Of a DNA stretch of 64,000 nt, positions 1-8,373 are shown one piece after another. The DNA is from CBDEGU01 sp965238045 (GTDB lineage Bacteria > Acidobacteriota > Terriglobia > Bryobacterales > UBA6623): contig CBDEGU010000012.1 in assembly GCA_965238045.1 (NCBI GenBank), positions 744,001-808,000 on the forward strand, read 5' to 3'. Both the position numbers and the translations under genes were made by a program. The notes under the pieces were generated by a model. It had not been told where the DNA came from, did not search any database, and saw only the letters and a list, made by a program, of their open reading frames with translations. How positions within the stretch are numbered: position 1 is the stretch's first letter; each line of letters begins with the position of its first letter.

Positions 1-258
1 ACGATTGCTCCGGTTGGCTGGTTGCAGCTAGAGCCACCGGACCGCTTTTCCTTCCCCTCGGGCCATTCGATCACCGCATTTGCGATCACGGTTCCGTTGT
101 CGATGTTTTACCCCGCGTTCTGGACGGGCCTGATGTTCTGCGCGGTCAGCGTGGCGTTCTCGCGCATCGCGCTGGGGCTGCACTTCATGAGCGATGTGGT
201 GATTGGCGCCTGCATGGGCGCGGGCATCGGCTACACCGCCTACACGCTGTTCGTCTAA
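1..258 (+). CDS. PAP2-superfamily phosphatase, C-terminal part
   Basis: The gene enters from the left edge; only about 85 C-terminal residues are present. It carries the second and third PAP2 phosphatase motifs: a SFPSGHS stretch followed about 40 residues later by SRIALGLHFMSD, which contains the catalytic histidine and its partner aspartate. Two hydrophobic helices surround these motifs, as expected for a membrane lipid phosphatase or undecaprenyl-pyrophosphate-phosphatase-like enzyme acting at the outer face of the inner membrane. The substrate cannot be told from this fragment. The TAA stop lies inside the terminal repeat of a MITE-like element, so insertion may have changed the last residues. 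Confidence 0.85.
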   Translation, partial: TIAPVGWLQLEPPDRFSFPSGHSITAFAITVPLSMFYPAFWTGLMFCAVSVAFSRIALGLHFMSDVVIGACMGAGIGYTAYTLFV

Positions 259-451
259 CCCGCATTTCTCACCACCTGACGACCGAAGCACGCGATAGGC
301 CCGCCAAACCTTCGTTGCGCTTGCTCGCCGTGCTCAACGCAGGGTCAAGTACGCCTGCGCTCGTCAAGCGGCGCGCGCCTCGTACTGACGGGCCTCTCAC
401 GCACTTCGCCCCTCCACTTCATCGGGCCACGTGGTGAGAAAAGCGGGCTGA
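255..451. repeat. MITE-like repeat, copy A
   Basis: About 197 bp with imperfect inverted ends: CTAACCCGCATTTCTCACCA on the left, and on the right a GGTGAGAAAAGCGGGCTGA end that is nearly its reverse complement. Almost the whole length matches, in inverted orientation, the repeat at 59757-59940. It fills the gap between two convergent genes, supplies the stop codon of the PAP2 gene and ends 20 bp short of the aminotransferase stop. No coding capacity is apparent, so a non-autonomous element is the likeliest reading. Confidence 0.7.
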
Positions 452-470
452 GGCCGGCCCGCGGCGGCTC

Positions 471-1619
471 TCAAGCAAGCACCTCTTGCAAGGCCCGGTC
501 GAGTTGGGACAAGTCTTCCTCGTTGTTGAAGAAATGTGGCGAGATGCGAAGATGGCCCTTGCGCGCGGCGACGCAAACACGCCGCTTGTGCAGGCGGGCG
601 GCCAGGGCGGAAGCGTCGTGATTGCGAAAGCGCGCGGCGATGATGGGTGAATCGTAGAAGGGATGGCGGTCCGAGAGCAGTTCGGCGCCCCTCGACCGCA
701 AGACATCGCGTGTTTGGCGGGTGATATCGAGTACGCGGCTTTCGACGGCATCGGCGCCAAGCTGGAGCCACCATTCGAGGACAGCCCCGAGGGCGCAGAG
801 CCCCACGAAATTCTGCATGCCGCCTTCATACTTCATGGCTTCTTCGGGCAGTTCGGGCGCGCCGTGATGCAGGTGGTCTACCTCGCGCCAGTCGCGATGG
901 CTGCGCCAACTGTAGACGCTGGGCTCGAGCCATTCGCGCACCCGCGAGCTGACATAGGCGAATCCTGATCCGGTGGGAGAGCAGAGCCACTTGTAGGCAT
1001 GTACGGCCATGATGCCGATGCCGGCCGCTTCCGCGTTGATCTTGAGAGCTCCAACGCTCTGCGTTCCATCCACGTAGAAGAGAATGCCCCGTGCACGGAG
1101 CGCTTGGCCGATGGTTTCGAGCGGCGGCCGCAGACCGGTCGAGTAATTCACCGTGCTCATGACGACCAGGCGGGTTTTCTCAGTCACGCAGGCCAGAAAG
1201 TCATCGATCGAAAACAAGCCGTCGCGGGCAGAGAAGGTGGTGAAGCTGACACCCCTTTCTTCGAGCGCGCTGCCGAAGTAGAGGTTGTTGGGGAATTCGC
1301 CGGCAAAAGTCAGAATGTGGTCGCCGGGCTTCCAGTCGATGCCGTGGAGCAGCCATGAGAGGGCAGTGCCGGCGTTGGGAATGAACACAATATCGGCGGC
1401 CCGCGCCGAGACGAGCTGGGCGGCAGCCTCGCGGTAGCGGTCGAGGTGGTCATACCAGCGAAGGAAATCGAAGCAAGCGTTCGTATCGCGATCGTGGAAG
1501 TGGCCGAGGGCGGCCTCGACCCCGCGCCGGGGCAGGGGACCGAAGCTGGCGGTGTTGAGATACGTCCATTGGTCGAGCATTGGAAACTCGCCGCGAATCT
1601 GTTGCCAATTGTTGCCCAT
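471..1619 (-). CDS. class V aminotransferase (PLP-dependent)
   Basis: About 382 residues when started at the ATG giving MGNNWQQIRG. The open frame continues upstream, but that part is Pro/Arg-rich low-complexity sequence with no homologous look. Fold type I features are clear: an N-terminal YLNTASFGPLP segment, FIPNAGTALSWLL for phosphate binding, FYVDGTQSVG with the pyridine-binding Asp, and AVHAYKWLCSPTG with the Schiff-base Lys. Relatives include cysteine-desulfurase-like and isopenicillin-N-epimerase-like enzymes; the substrate cannot be assigned. The gene stands alone, convergent with the PAP2 gene across repeat copy A and divergent from the HicB-like gene. Confidence 0.85.
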   Translation of the reverse strand: MGNNWQQIRGEFPMLDQWTYLNTASFGPLPRRGVEAALGHFHDRDTNACFDFLRWYDHLDRYREAAAQLVSARAADIVFIPNAGTALSWLLHGIDWKPGDHILTFAGEFPNNLYFGSALEERGVSFTTFSARDGLFSIDDFLACVTEKTRLVVMSTVNYSTGLRPPLETIGQALRARGILFYVDGTQSVGALKINAEAAGIGIMAVHAYKWLCSPTGSGFAYVSSRVREWLEPSVYSWRSHRDWREVDHLHHGAPELPEEAMKYEGGMQNFVGLCALGAVLEWWLQLGADAVESRVLDITRQTRDVLRSRGAELLSDRHPFYDSPIIAARFRNHDASALAARLHKRRVCVAARKGHLRISPHFFNNEEDLSQLDRALQEVLA

Positions 1620-1868
1620 CGTCCTAGCGTATCTAGTTGTACGCTTCGCGGCAGGGTCCGCGCCCGAGGGATGGGGGCGATCCGGGCTGGGAGGGGGGAG
1701 GGATTCCGGGAAGCCGTGAAAAAATGCTGGGACAGCCAGCCGCGCATCACCTAAGCCCTTGCGCATCAGAGAGCGTTTCGCCAGCGCTTGTGACAGTGCC
1801 GATTTCTTCATAGCTTCCGGCACGGCATCGCGGGCGGTGGCGAACTAGTGTAGACTTCAGGCAGTCAA

Positions 1869-2099
1869 GTGAGGGCGTGTATCCAAGCGCGGGTTCGCCG
1901 CGAGGAGAATATATTCTTGGCGGAATGCTTCGACTTGCCAGTTTTGGTTCGCGGCGCATCGGTGGATGAAGCCGTTGGCAGACTGCAGGCGGAAATCCGC
2001 GCCTACCTCGAAACAAATGATCCGGCCTGGCTGGGACAGGGTTCCGAGCCTCAAGTGCTGGTGACGCTGTTGATGGCGCCGGATGCGCTTTGGCGATGA
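1869..2099 (+). CDS. HicB-like small protein, orphan
   Basis: 76 residues from a GTG start. The N-terminal 45 residues (ARVRREENIFLAECFDLP, then VRGASVDEAVGRLQAEI) have the partially degraded RNase-H-like pattern of HicB/UPF0150 antitoxins: a beta hairpin, then an amphipathic helix typical of DEAxxxLxxAI segments. There is no C-terminal ribbon-helix-helix domain and no HicA-like double-stranded-RNA-binding toxin next to it, so it is not an evident toxin-antitoxin pair. Its stop codon lies within a short direct repeat (2085-2127) and the metallohydrolase gene starts about 50 bp downstream. Confidence 0.6.
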   Translation: MRACIQARVRREENIFLAECFDLPVLVRGASVDEAVGRLQAEIRAYLETNDPAWLGQGSEPQVLVTLLMAPDALWR

Positions 2100-2127
2100 T
2101 CGGCCGCGAGCGCTTTGGCGATGATCG
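2085..2127. repeat. 18-bp direct repeat, period 25
   Basis: GCGCTTTGGCGATGATCG occurs at 2085-2102 and again at 2110-2127. The first copy covers the stop codon of the HicB-like gene; the second lies just before the ribosome-binding region of the metallohydrolase gene. It looks like a small local duplication. Confidence 0.75.
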
Positions 2128-2149
2128 CCCAGGAGATGAGTTGTCCGTG

Positions 2150-3376
2150 ATGCAAATGATGAGATATGTGGTCCTGTTGCTGGTGTGTCTGGGGAGCGCG
2201 AGTGCTCAGAAACCCTATGAGTTGTTGCTCAAGGGCGGTCATCTGATCGACCCGAAAAATGATGTCAGCGCGGTGCGCGACGTCGCGATCTCGAAGGGCA
2301 AGGTCGTGGCGGTGGGAGAGAATCTTGCGGCGGAGAAAGCAGAGAAGGTAGTGGATGTGAGCGGGCTCTATGTCATGCCCGGTCTCGTCGATATTCACGT
2401 GCACGTCTACGCCGGAACGGGACTCGCCGGGGTGCTGACGGGCGACCAGAGCGTCTATCCCGACGGATTTTCGTTCCGTTCCGGCGTGACCACGGTGGTG
2501 GATGTGGGCAGTTCGGGGCGGAGAAACTTCGAGGACTTCCAACAGCGCGTGATCGAGCGTGCCAAGACTCGTGTGCTCGCGATGCTCAATATTGTGGGCG
2601 GAGGCATGGGTGGCTCCGAGGTGGAGCAGAACGTCGATGATATGGAGCCGGAAGCGACCGCGAGGATGGCGAAGAAGCATCGTAAGATTATCGTCGGGAT
2701 CAAAACCGCCCACTTCAGCGGACCGGAGTGGGTGGCGGTGGATCGCGCGGTCGAGGCCGGGAAGCTGGCGAAGATTCCGGTGATGGTCGATTTCGGGACC
2801 TTTCGGCCCGAGCGGCCGTTTGAAGATCTGGTGCTCAAGCATCTGCGTTCGGGCGACATGTATACGCACACGTTTCTGGGACGGGTCCCGATCCTCGATG
2901 ACGAAGGAAAGGTGCGGCCTTACCTGTTCGAGGCGCAAAAGCGCGGCGTGAAGTTCGATGCCGGCCATGGTGGAGGAAGCTTCTGGTGGCGTCAGGCCGT
3001 ACCGGCGGTACGACAAGGCTTTATTCCGGACTCGATCTCGACCGACCTCCACACCGGCAGCATGAACGCCGGCATGAAGGATATGTCGAATGTGATGTCG
3101 AAGTTCTTGAGCCTCGGGGTACCGCTGGAGCAAGTCGTGCGAATGTCGACCTGGAATCCGTCGCGGCAGATTCTGCGTCCCGACCTGGGTCACCTTACCG
3201 TGGGCGCGGAGGCCGACATCGCGGTGATGCGCCTCGATACGGGAACATTCGGTTTTCTCGATGTTCGCAGGGCGCGCTTTGAAGGAACAAAGTTTCTTAC
3301 AGCGGAGTTGACTCTTCGCCGGGGGCGGGTGATGTGGGATCTCAACGGCCGGGCCGGCACGCCGTGGAAGGAGTAA
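2150..3376 (+). CDS. amidohydrolase/deacetylase-family metallohydrolase, exported
   Basis: About 408 residues. A signal peptide follows the chosen ATG (MQMMRYVVLLLVCLGSASA, then QKPYELLLKGG). AGGAG at 2131-2135 is rather far from this ATG, so an in-frame TTG at 2141 is an alternative start. The N-terminal beta-sandwich (GHLIDPKNDVSAVRDVAISKG) leads into a TIM barrel with the metal-binding VDIHVHVYAGTG motif, GVTTVVDVGSSG, VGIKTAH with the bridging Lys, FDAGHGGGSFWW and DSISTDLHTGSMNAGMKDM. This block order is that of the EF_0837/AHA_3915 amidohydrolase group, related to dihydroorotases and D-aminoacylases, some of which deacetylate N-acyl amino acids. A periplasmic location is inferred from the signal peptide. 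The exact substrate is unknown. Confidence 0.88.
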   Translation: MQMMRYVVLLLVCLGSASAQKPYELLLKGGHLIDPKNDVSAVRDVAISKGKVVAVGENLAAEKAEKVVDVSGLYVMPGLVDIHVHVYAGTGLAGVLTGDQSVYPDGFSFRSGVTTVVDVGSSGRRNFEDFQQRVIERAKTRVLAMLNIVGGGMGGSEVEQNVDDMEPEATARMAKKHRKIIVGIKTAHFSGPEWVAVDRAVEAGKLAKIPVMVDFGTFRPERPFEDLVLKHLRSGDMYTHTFLGRVPILDDEGKVRPYLFEAQKRGVKFDAGHGGGSFWWRQAVPAVRQGFIPDSISTDLHTGSMNAGMKDMSNVMSKFLSLGVPLEQVVRMSTWNPSRQILRPDLGHLTVGAEADIAVMRLDTGTFGFLDVRRARFEGTKFLTAELTLRRGRVMWDLNGRAGTPWKE

Positions 3377-3451
3377 CCGGGCGGAAAGAGTAACCCGCTG
3401 GCGTGAAGTGACGGCGAACCGGCGACCGGCGTTTGCTTGTTTGGGGGCCGC

Positions 3452-4801
3452 TTAGCCGGACACGATTTCCTGCAATTCGGGGAAATCGTCGGGCTGGTAG
3501 GGCCGGCCGGGCATGCCTTGTTCGACACGAGCGAGAACCGTGCGGCAGCGGGCGTGAGTCGCCGCGGCTTCCCGCAGATGTACTCCCCACCAGAGCAGGC
3601 CTTTCGAGGATTGCACGATGAGCGAGAGAATGAAGGCGAGGCAGACCAAGTCGGGGTGGGGTGTCTGGTTTTCGGCGAGTGTGCCGTCGACCGTGTCGAG
3701 GGCATGTTGGTATTTCCGCTGCATCATCTGGACGCGGATCAAATGCCGCCGGGCGGACTCCATCTCGGCCGGGAGCGCTCGGTAAGCCGCTTCGGCCTCG
3801 GCCCAGCGTTCTTGGCGCTCGAAACAGCGCGCCAGCGTGAGGGGGGCCAGTGACGTGGCCACGTCACTGGTGACGACATATTCACGGTGACGAGGGTCCC
3901 ATAGGGCCTCGGGATGCATGGCGATTCTGAGTTCGCGTTCGGCCGCCGCGAAATCGCCCTTGGCCAGATGAGCGGCCCCGAGAAAGGCGTGCAAGAAGGG
4001 GGCTTCACCGAAATCCCGAAGAATTCTCTGGGCGACTTGCGCGGCCTCCCCGGTACGTCCAGCGTTGAGCAGCGCCACGGTGTATTGCAACCGTCCGGAC
4101 GGTATCCACGGCATGGATTGCTTGAGTTCCGCCTGGTGGGATTCGGCAAATTGCGCGAAGTCTTCGAGCCGCCGCAGCTTCTCGGCCCCTTCGGCGCCCA
4201 GCGCCCAGTAGTGCAAATAGGCGCTGCGCAGCATCACCGAGCCGCTCTGCTGGGTTTCGGCGAGCCCGAGTTCCAGCAGCCTCATGTTGCGACTGATCTT
4301 GTCCTTTTTCGCCATGAGGGCGGGATCGTAACCGTAGTGCAGCACCCGCGTGTCGAGAATCCCGCCAACCGAGGAAGGCAGATTCTGCACAAGCTGCTCG
4401 TGAATGCGTCCCATATAGCAGGTGCCGGGCACGTTGCGGAACAAACGAATCAGCCGTACTTCGCTGCCGGTCAGACCGCCGGGCAGGAGGTTCAACACAC
4501 GCAGGTAATACAGGTCGCGGCCCGGCTCTGAGATCGCGGGCCGAATGAGGCCTGTTGTCTCGGGATCGAGTTGCTCGTCGGCGTCGAGCGTGAGCACCCA
4601 TTGACCGCGGCAGTGCAGCAGCCCATGGTTGCGAGCCGCGGAGAAGTCATCTCGCCACGGAAATTCGCAGATTCGGGCGCCGAACGTTTTGGCGATCGGT
4701 ATCGTTTCGTCGGTCGAACCCGTGTCCACTACAACGATTTCATCCACCACGCCGGAAACCGAGCGAAGACAGCGGGCAATGCAGCCGGCCTCATCGCGCA
4801 C
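3452..4801 (-). CDS. family 2 glycosyltransferase with TPR C-terminus, N-terminus frameshifted
   Basis: About 449 residues are in frame from the GTG that gives (V)RDEAGCIARCLRSV. The GT-A core follows: DEIVVVDTGSTDET, then FPWRDDFSAARNHGL and LTLDADEQLDPE (the DxD-like metal site). The remaining 300 residues form TPR-like helical repeats. The family normally has a hydrophobic SLNTIV strand before the RDE motif. Here LLSLNTIV is readable upstream in the same frame but has no ATG/GTG/TTG before a stop. The nearest ATG (complement of 4875-4877) begins an MKPRKKKRR leader in another frame. Loss of one base from the G5 run at 4828-4832 would join the two. A frameshift mutation or sequencing error is therefore likely. 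Confidence 0.8.
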   Translation of the reverse strand: MRDEAGCIARCLRSVSGVVDEIVVVDTGSTDETIPIAKTFGARICEFPWRDDFSAARNHGLLHCRGQWVLTLDADEQLDPETTGLIRPAISEPGRDLYYLRVLNLLPGGLTGSEVRLIRLFRNVPGTCYMGRIHEQLVQNLPSSVGGILDTRVLHYGYDPALMAKKDKISRNMRLLELGLAETQQSGSVMLRSAYLHYWALGAEGAEKLRRLEDFAQFAESHQAELKQSMPWIPSGRLQYTVALLNAGRTGEAAQVAQRILRDFGEAPFLHAFLGAAHLAKGDFAAAERELRIAMHPEALWDPRHREYVVTSDVATSLAPLTLARCFERQERWAEAEAAYRALPAEMESARRHLIRVQMMQRKYQHALDTVDGTLAENQTPHPDLVCLAFILSLIVQSSKGLLWWGVHLREAAATHARCRTVLARVEQGMPGRPYQPDDFPELQEIVSG

Positions 4802-5083
4802 GATGGTGTTGAGGCTCAGGAGCGGCTGGGGGTGGCGCGGCGGCCGCGGCGCGGCGTTTCTTCTTTCGCGGTTTCATGACGACCTTGGGCGTGAGAGCGA
4901 CACACGCCCCCTTCAGGTCAATGATCGACGGGCGCCGCTGAAATCATCAGTGAATTTCGCTGGCCGTGAACGGGTTCCGTGCCGCTAGCGGCCCGCGCCA
5001 GAAGTCGCGCAGGGCAGAAGCGCTTGGCAGCAGCCCCCGGTGCAGCCTGATCGGCGGCCCTAATCGGCAGCTCTGGGCGGGGG

Positions 5084-5602
5084 CTAATCTGGGCCAGGAG
5101 TTCCGGCAAGCGAAAGGCGCGGGATCTTGCCGGTGCGATGGAGCAGCACCCACCAGAGGGTCGAGCCGGCGCCGAGCGAGACAAAGGTAACGCCGCCGAA
5201 AAGGGCGAAGGTTATCCAAGCGTCCGCCGGACCGAATTGGTTCGCCGACAAGAAGGCGAATCCCCCGCCGATCAGCAGGCTCTCGAAGAGCACGCCCAGA
5301 AAGATCGTCCCTTTCGCGGACCACTTCGACGACCACAGCAAGATGGAAAGGGCGAGCATCCCGGCGAAGACAAACAGCAGCATGACCGGGAGAACGGTCA
5401 TGAGCAGAATGGCCGCGGCACGTATCGGCGCATCATCGCTACCGCCGCCGGGAAGAAGCCCGGCTCCTTCGAAGAAAACCGATAGCGTGCCGGCGACCGG
5501 GAGGGCAAGCGTAGCAGCCGCGCCGCAGGCCGAGGCGAGAACAAAGTTCGGTTTCCCCTGGCCGAGGCGGCCGCGGTACAGATGGACGAAAGTCTTCAGC
5601 AT
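5084..5602 (-). CDS. four-helix membrane protein of unknown function
   Basis: 172 residues from the ATG giving MLKTFVHLYRG; the preceding 17 in-frame residues are Arg/Pro-rich and were left out. Four hydrophobic segments are visible at about residues 18-43, 60-88, 97-119 and 125-150, with a short Gly/Ser loop between the first two and a positively charged C-terminal tail (HRTGKIPRLS). No motif was recognised. It stands alone, divergent from the methyltransferase pair. Confidence 0.6.
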   Translation of the reverse strand: MLKTFVHLYRGRLGQGKPNFVLASACGAAATLALPVAGTLSVFFEGAGLLPGGGSDDAPIRAAAILLMTVLPVMLLFVFAGMLALSILLWSSKWSAKGTIFLGVLFESLLIGGGFAFLSANQFGPADAWITFALFGGVTFVSLGAGSTLWWVLLHRTGKIPRLSLAGTPGPD

Positions 5603-5758
5603 GCGATTCTCCGGCTCCCGCCGGCGGGTTCGGGCGGCGGGGTCCGCCAACAAGACATATCAGTGTAGTGGATGACCGGTTTCTAGCGGGGCAAGCAGGT
5701 GGTGGAAACTACACGTTGGCCGCTCCACCGCCGATTTATCTTGTTGGAGAGGACCGGG

Positions 5759-7141
5759 ATGGAACGGAGCGGGAAATCGATGGCGGAGAACGGCAAAATA
5801 TCTGACGAAATGGATCTGCGCGCGTTCTACGAAAAGCATCCTTATCCACCCTTTGATCCTGGGCTGGATTTGCATGCCAGTGGCAGGCGCAAGACGGTGG
5901 GCCATCCTAAGGATTGGTTTCACATGTACTTTCCGCGGCAGCCGTGGCGGGAAGACATCGACATCTTGATCGCCGGCTGCGGAACGACGCAGACAGGAAC
6001 GCTGGCGGTGGGAAGCCGCCGAGCGCGCATTACCGCGATTGACATCAGCCGGGCGGCGCTTGAGAGTACGGCAAAGATCAAGGAACAGTACTCTCTCAAG
6101 AATGTCGAGATCCGCGAGTTGCCGGTCGAAAAAGTGGCCGATCTCGGCAAGCAATTCGATCTGATCTATTGCACGGGCGTGCTGCATCACTTGGCCGACC
6201 CGCTGGAGGGCCTGCGAGCGCTTCGCTCGGTCCTGCGATTGGACGGGTCGATGAATCTAATGCTCTACGCGCGCTACGGCCGCCTGGGACTGACGATGAT
6301 GCAGGAGTTGCTGCGCCGCGCCGGCGCCAGCGCCGACAGGGACGGCATCGCCAAGACGCGGCAATGGATCACCACGCTGGGACCGGAGCATCCGTTTCGC
6401 GAGGCGGCGGCGGACGTTCTGGATGTCGGGGAGGACGCGGGCCTGGCCGATTTGTTGCTGAACCCCAGAGAACGCTCCTACTCGGTGCCCGAGGTGATCG
6501 GTTTTCTCAAGGAGGGCGGAATGCGCCTGCAGCGTTTCATGTATCAGTCTCGCTACAAGCCGCGCTGCAGCGGTCTGCGCGACACGCCGTTGTTGTCGAA
6601 GATCGAGGCTCTGGCCACCGAGGATCAGTACGCTGTAGGGGAGCTGTTTCGCTCTTCGATCCGCAAACATCAGTTCGTTGCTTGCCGCGACGAGCGGCCT
6701 GAGTCCTCGACCACGGTGGAATTTGCCGGGACGCGATGGCTGGACTACGTGCCGGTGCCGACGCCGGGCATTCGGGTCAAAGAAAACAGGGAAGGGAACT
6801 CGGTGGTGGGGGCGGATCTCTCTTGGCCGACCTATGAGAGCCGCGATATACAGATTCACCTCGACGAGCACGGCTACCAGATGTACAAGCAGGTTGACGG
6901 GGCTCGCAGTATACGCAAGATCATCAACGATACAGCCGCGGATGATGCCCGGCGTCAGCGAGAACGTGCTCGCAGCCTATTCGAGGGCTTGTGGGATTTC
7001 GATTTCATGATGTACAAGACGGTGGAGAGAGCCGGGCCGGTGGCGGTGCCGGGGCCGCGCCGTGATACTTCGACCCCGGAAGCCTCGACCTCTGATGCTT
7101 CAAGCCGTGACGCTTCGAGCCCTGAGAGGTCGAAACAATGA
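5759..7141 (+). CDS. class I SAM-dependent methyltransferase with PqqD-like tail
   Basis: 460 residues. The ATG at 5759 is chosen because GGAGAGG (5746-5752) lies six bases upstream. After an LRAFYEKHPYPPFD segment, the Rossmann core shows motif I (ILIAGCGTTQTGT), an acidic end of strand 2 (ITAIDISRAAL), and a motif IV region with the FDLIYCTGVLHHLADP pattern usual in UbiE/Coq5-type enzymes. The last 90 residues (IHLDEHGYQMYKQ, DGARSIRKII, LFEGLWDFDFMMY) resemble the winged-helix PqqD-like fold, an inference from pattern only. Before that lies RWLDYVPVPTPGIRV, which recurs in the next gene. Its stop overlaps the start of that gene (ATGA), indicating translational coupling. The target molecule is unknown. 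Confidence 0.82.
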   Translation: MERSGKSMAENGKISDEMDLRAFYEKHPYPPFDPGLDLHASGRRKTVGHPKDWFHMYFPRQPWREDIDILIAGCGTTQTGTLAVGSRRARITAIDISRAALESTAKIKEQYSLKNVEIRELPVEKVADLGKQFDLIYCTGVLHHLADPLEGLRALRSVLRLDGSMNLMLYARYGRLGLTMMQELLRRAGASADRDGIAKTRQWITTLGPEHPFREAAADVLDVGEDAGLADLLLNPRERSYSVPEVIGFLKEGGMRLQRFMYQSRYKPRCSGLRDTPLLSKIEALATEDQYAVGELFRSSIRKHQFVACRDERPESSTTVEFAGTRWLDYVPVPTPGIRVKENREGNSVVGADLSWPTYESRDIQIHLDEHGYQMYKQVDGARSIRKIINDTAADDARRQRERARSLFEGLWDFDFMMYKTVERAGPVAVPGPRRDTSTPEASTSDASSRDASSPERSKQ

Positions 7142-8373
7142 ACCCGGTCACCGAAAGCATGACGGCTGGCGAGAGCGGAACCGCTGTCGCGGAAGACCAG
7201 GTTCCCAGTCGCGGCCTGGGCGCTTGGCAAGCCCTGTACTTGCCGGAGCGTGCCGGCGACACCGAACTGACGGTCCTCGCTGACGGTGCGTCGGTTGATC
7301 GCGCGATGGTCCTGGCTCGGACTTGCGAAAACGCCCGACTCTTCCTCTCGGCGACCGATGCCGATCAGAAGGCCCGCGTCGAAGCGTTGGTTCAGCAAGA
7401 GGGTCTTGGGAACTTTGAGGCGCTGGCCGAGCCGCTCGGGGAGCTGGGGCGCAACGGCCGGCGCTATGATCTCGTGCTAGCGCGCGGCGAGTTCGAGGAG
7501 GCATCCGCCGCTGCCCGCTATCTCGATGATTTGCGGAGCGTGATGAAGAGCGATGGCGCTCTCCATCTGAGCCTTCCGGGCCGCTATGGCCGTTGCGGTA
7601 TCGAGATGCTACAGCGCCTGGCCGGCTTGATCGGAATGGAGAGCGAGGCCGAGGTGCGTGAACTGCTCATAGCAGTCGCCAGGAACGCCGCCTCGAACGA
7701 AGCCGAGCGGGAGGAGATCGAGCGCTGGAGCGAGAATCGTCAATTGATGGGAGAACTGCGGCGTCCTCCGGTCGTATCGTTCACGGTTGGCGAGGCATTG
7801 AGCTTGCTCGAAGATAACAGTCTGTACCCGCAGCGCCTCTTTCCGCAAGCCCACTACCTGGCGCGGGTGAGCCTGCTGATGGCCACGCCCGAACTGGTCA
7901 ATGACGTGGAAGCACTGCCCGCCGCCGAACAATATGCCCTCATGGAGCTGTATCGAGGCGACATCGCCAGCCATGAGCTGATCGTTTGCGCGAGTGAGTC
8001 TGTCAGAGCAAGGCGAGAGATTTGTTTCGAGGGCCAGGACTGGCTGGGTTATGTGCCCGTTCGCAATCCGGAAGTGGAAGTCGTGGCCGATGAGGGGCGG
8101 GAAGACTACTGCGAGGCGCGCCTGCGATGGGCGCGGCATAGCTATCCGGAAATTACCGCGCTTCTGAGCGCTACTCAGATCGTGCTGCTCAATTGCCTCG
8201 ACGATCAGCGGGACCTGAGGCAGGTCATGGAACAGGCCGGGCTGGGCGAAGACGAAGAGGCCGTAAGCTACGTGAAGAACTTCTTTGCATCGCTCTGGCG
8301 CATGGACTATGTGTGGTTTGAGACACCGACCGCGCGCGATGTTGAGGCGCCGGATCAGCTTTCCAGCTCATGA
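7138..8373 (+). CDS. degenerate methyltransferase paralogue, coupled to upstream gene
   Basis: 411 residues, starting at the ATG that overlaps the upstream stop. It is colinear with the upstream methyltransferase: LPAAEQYALMELYRGDIASH matches the ATEDQYAVGELFRSSIRKH region, DWLGYVPVRNPEVEV matches RWLDYVPVPTPGIRV, and the tail (QIVLLNCLDDQRDLRQVM, FFASLWRMDYVWFE) matches the PqqD-like end. The HPYPPFD segment and the Gly-rich motif I are missing; only TELTVLADGASVDRAM stands where the SAM loop should be. It is probably catalytically silent and may act as a structural or substrate-binding partner. Its 3' end overlaps the convergent symporter gene by 6 bp. Confidence 0.75.
   Translation: MNPVTESMTAGESGTAVAEDQVPSRGLGAWQALYLPERAGDTELTVLADGASVDRAMVLARTCENARLFLSATDADQKARVEALVQQEGLGNFEALAEPLGELGRNGRRYDLVLARGEFEEASAAARYLDDLRSVMKSDGALHLSLPGRYGRCGIEMLQRLAGLIGMESEAEVRELLIAVARNAASNEAEREEIERWSENRQLMGELRRPPVVSFTVGEALSLLEDNSLYPQRLFPQAHYLARVSLLMATPELVNDVEALPAAEQYALMELYRGDIASHELIVCASESVRARREICFEGQDWLGYVPVRNPEVEVVADEGREDYCEARLRWARHSYPEITALLSATQIVLLNCLDDQRDLRQVMEQAGLGEDEEAVSYVKNFFASLWRMDYVWFETPTARDVEAPDQLSSS

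Noticed and set aside
2051..3193. A 380-residue open frame antisense to the metallohydrolase
   Set aside because: His/Arg-rich composition, no family character, fully within a convincing gene; a GC-codon artefact.
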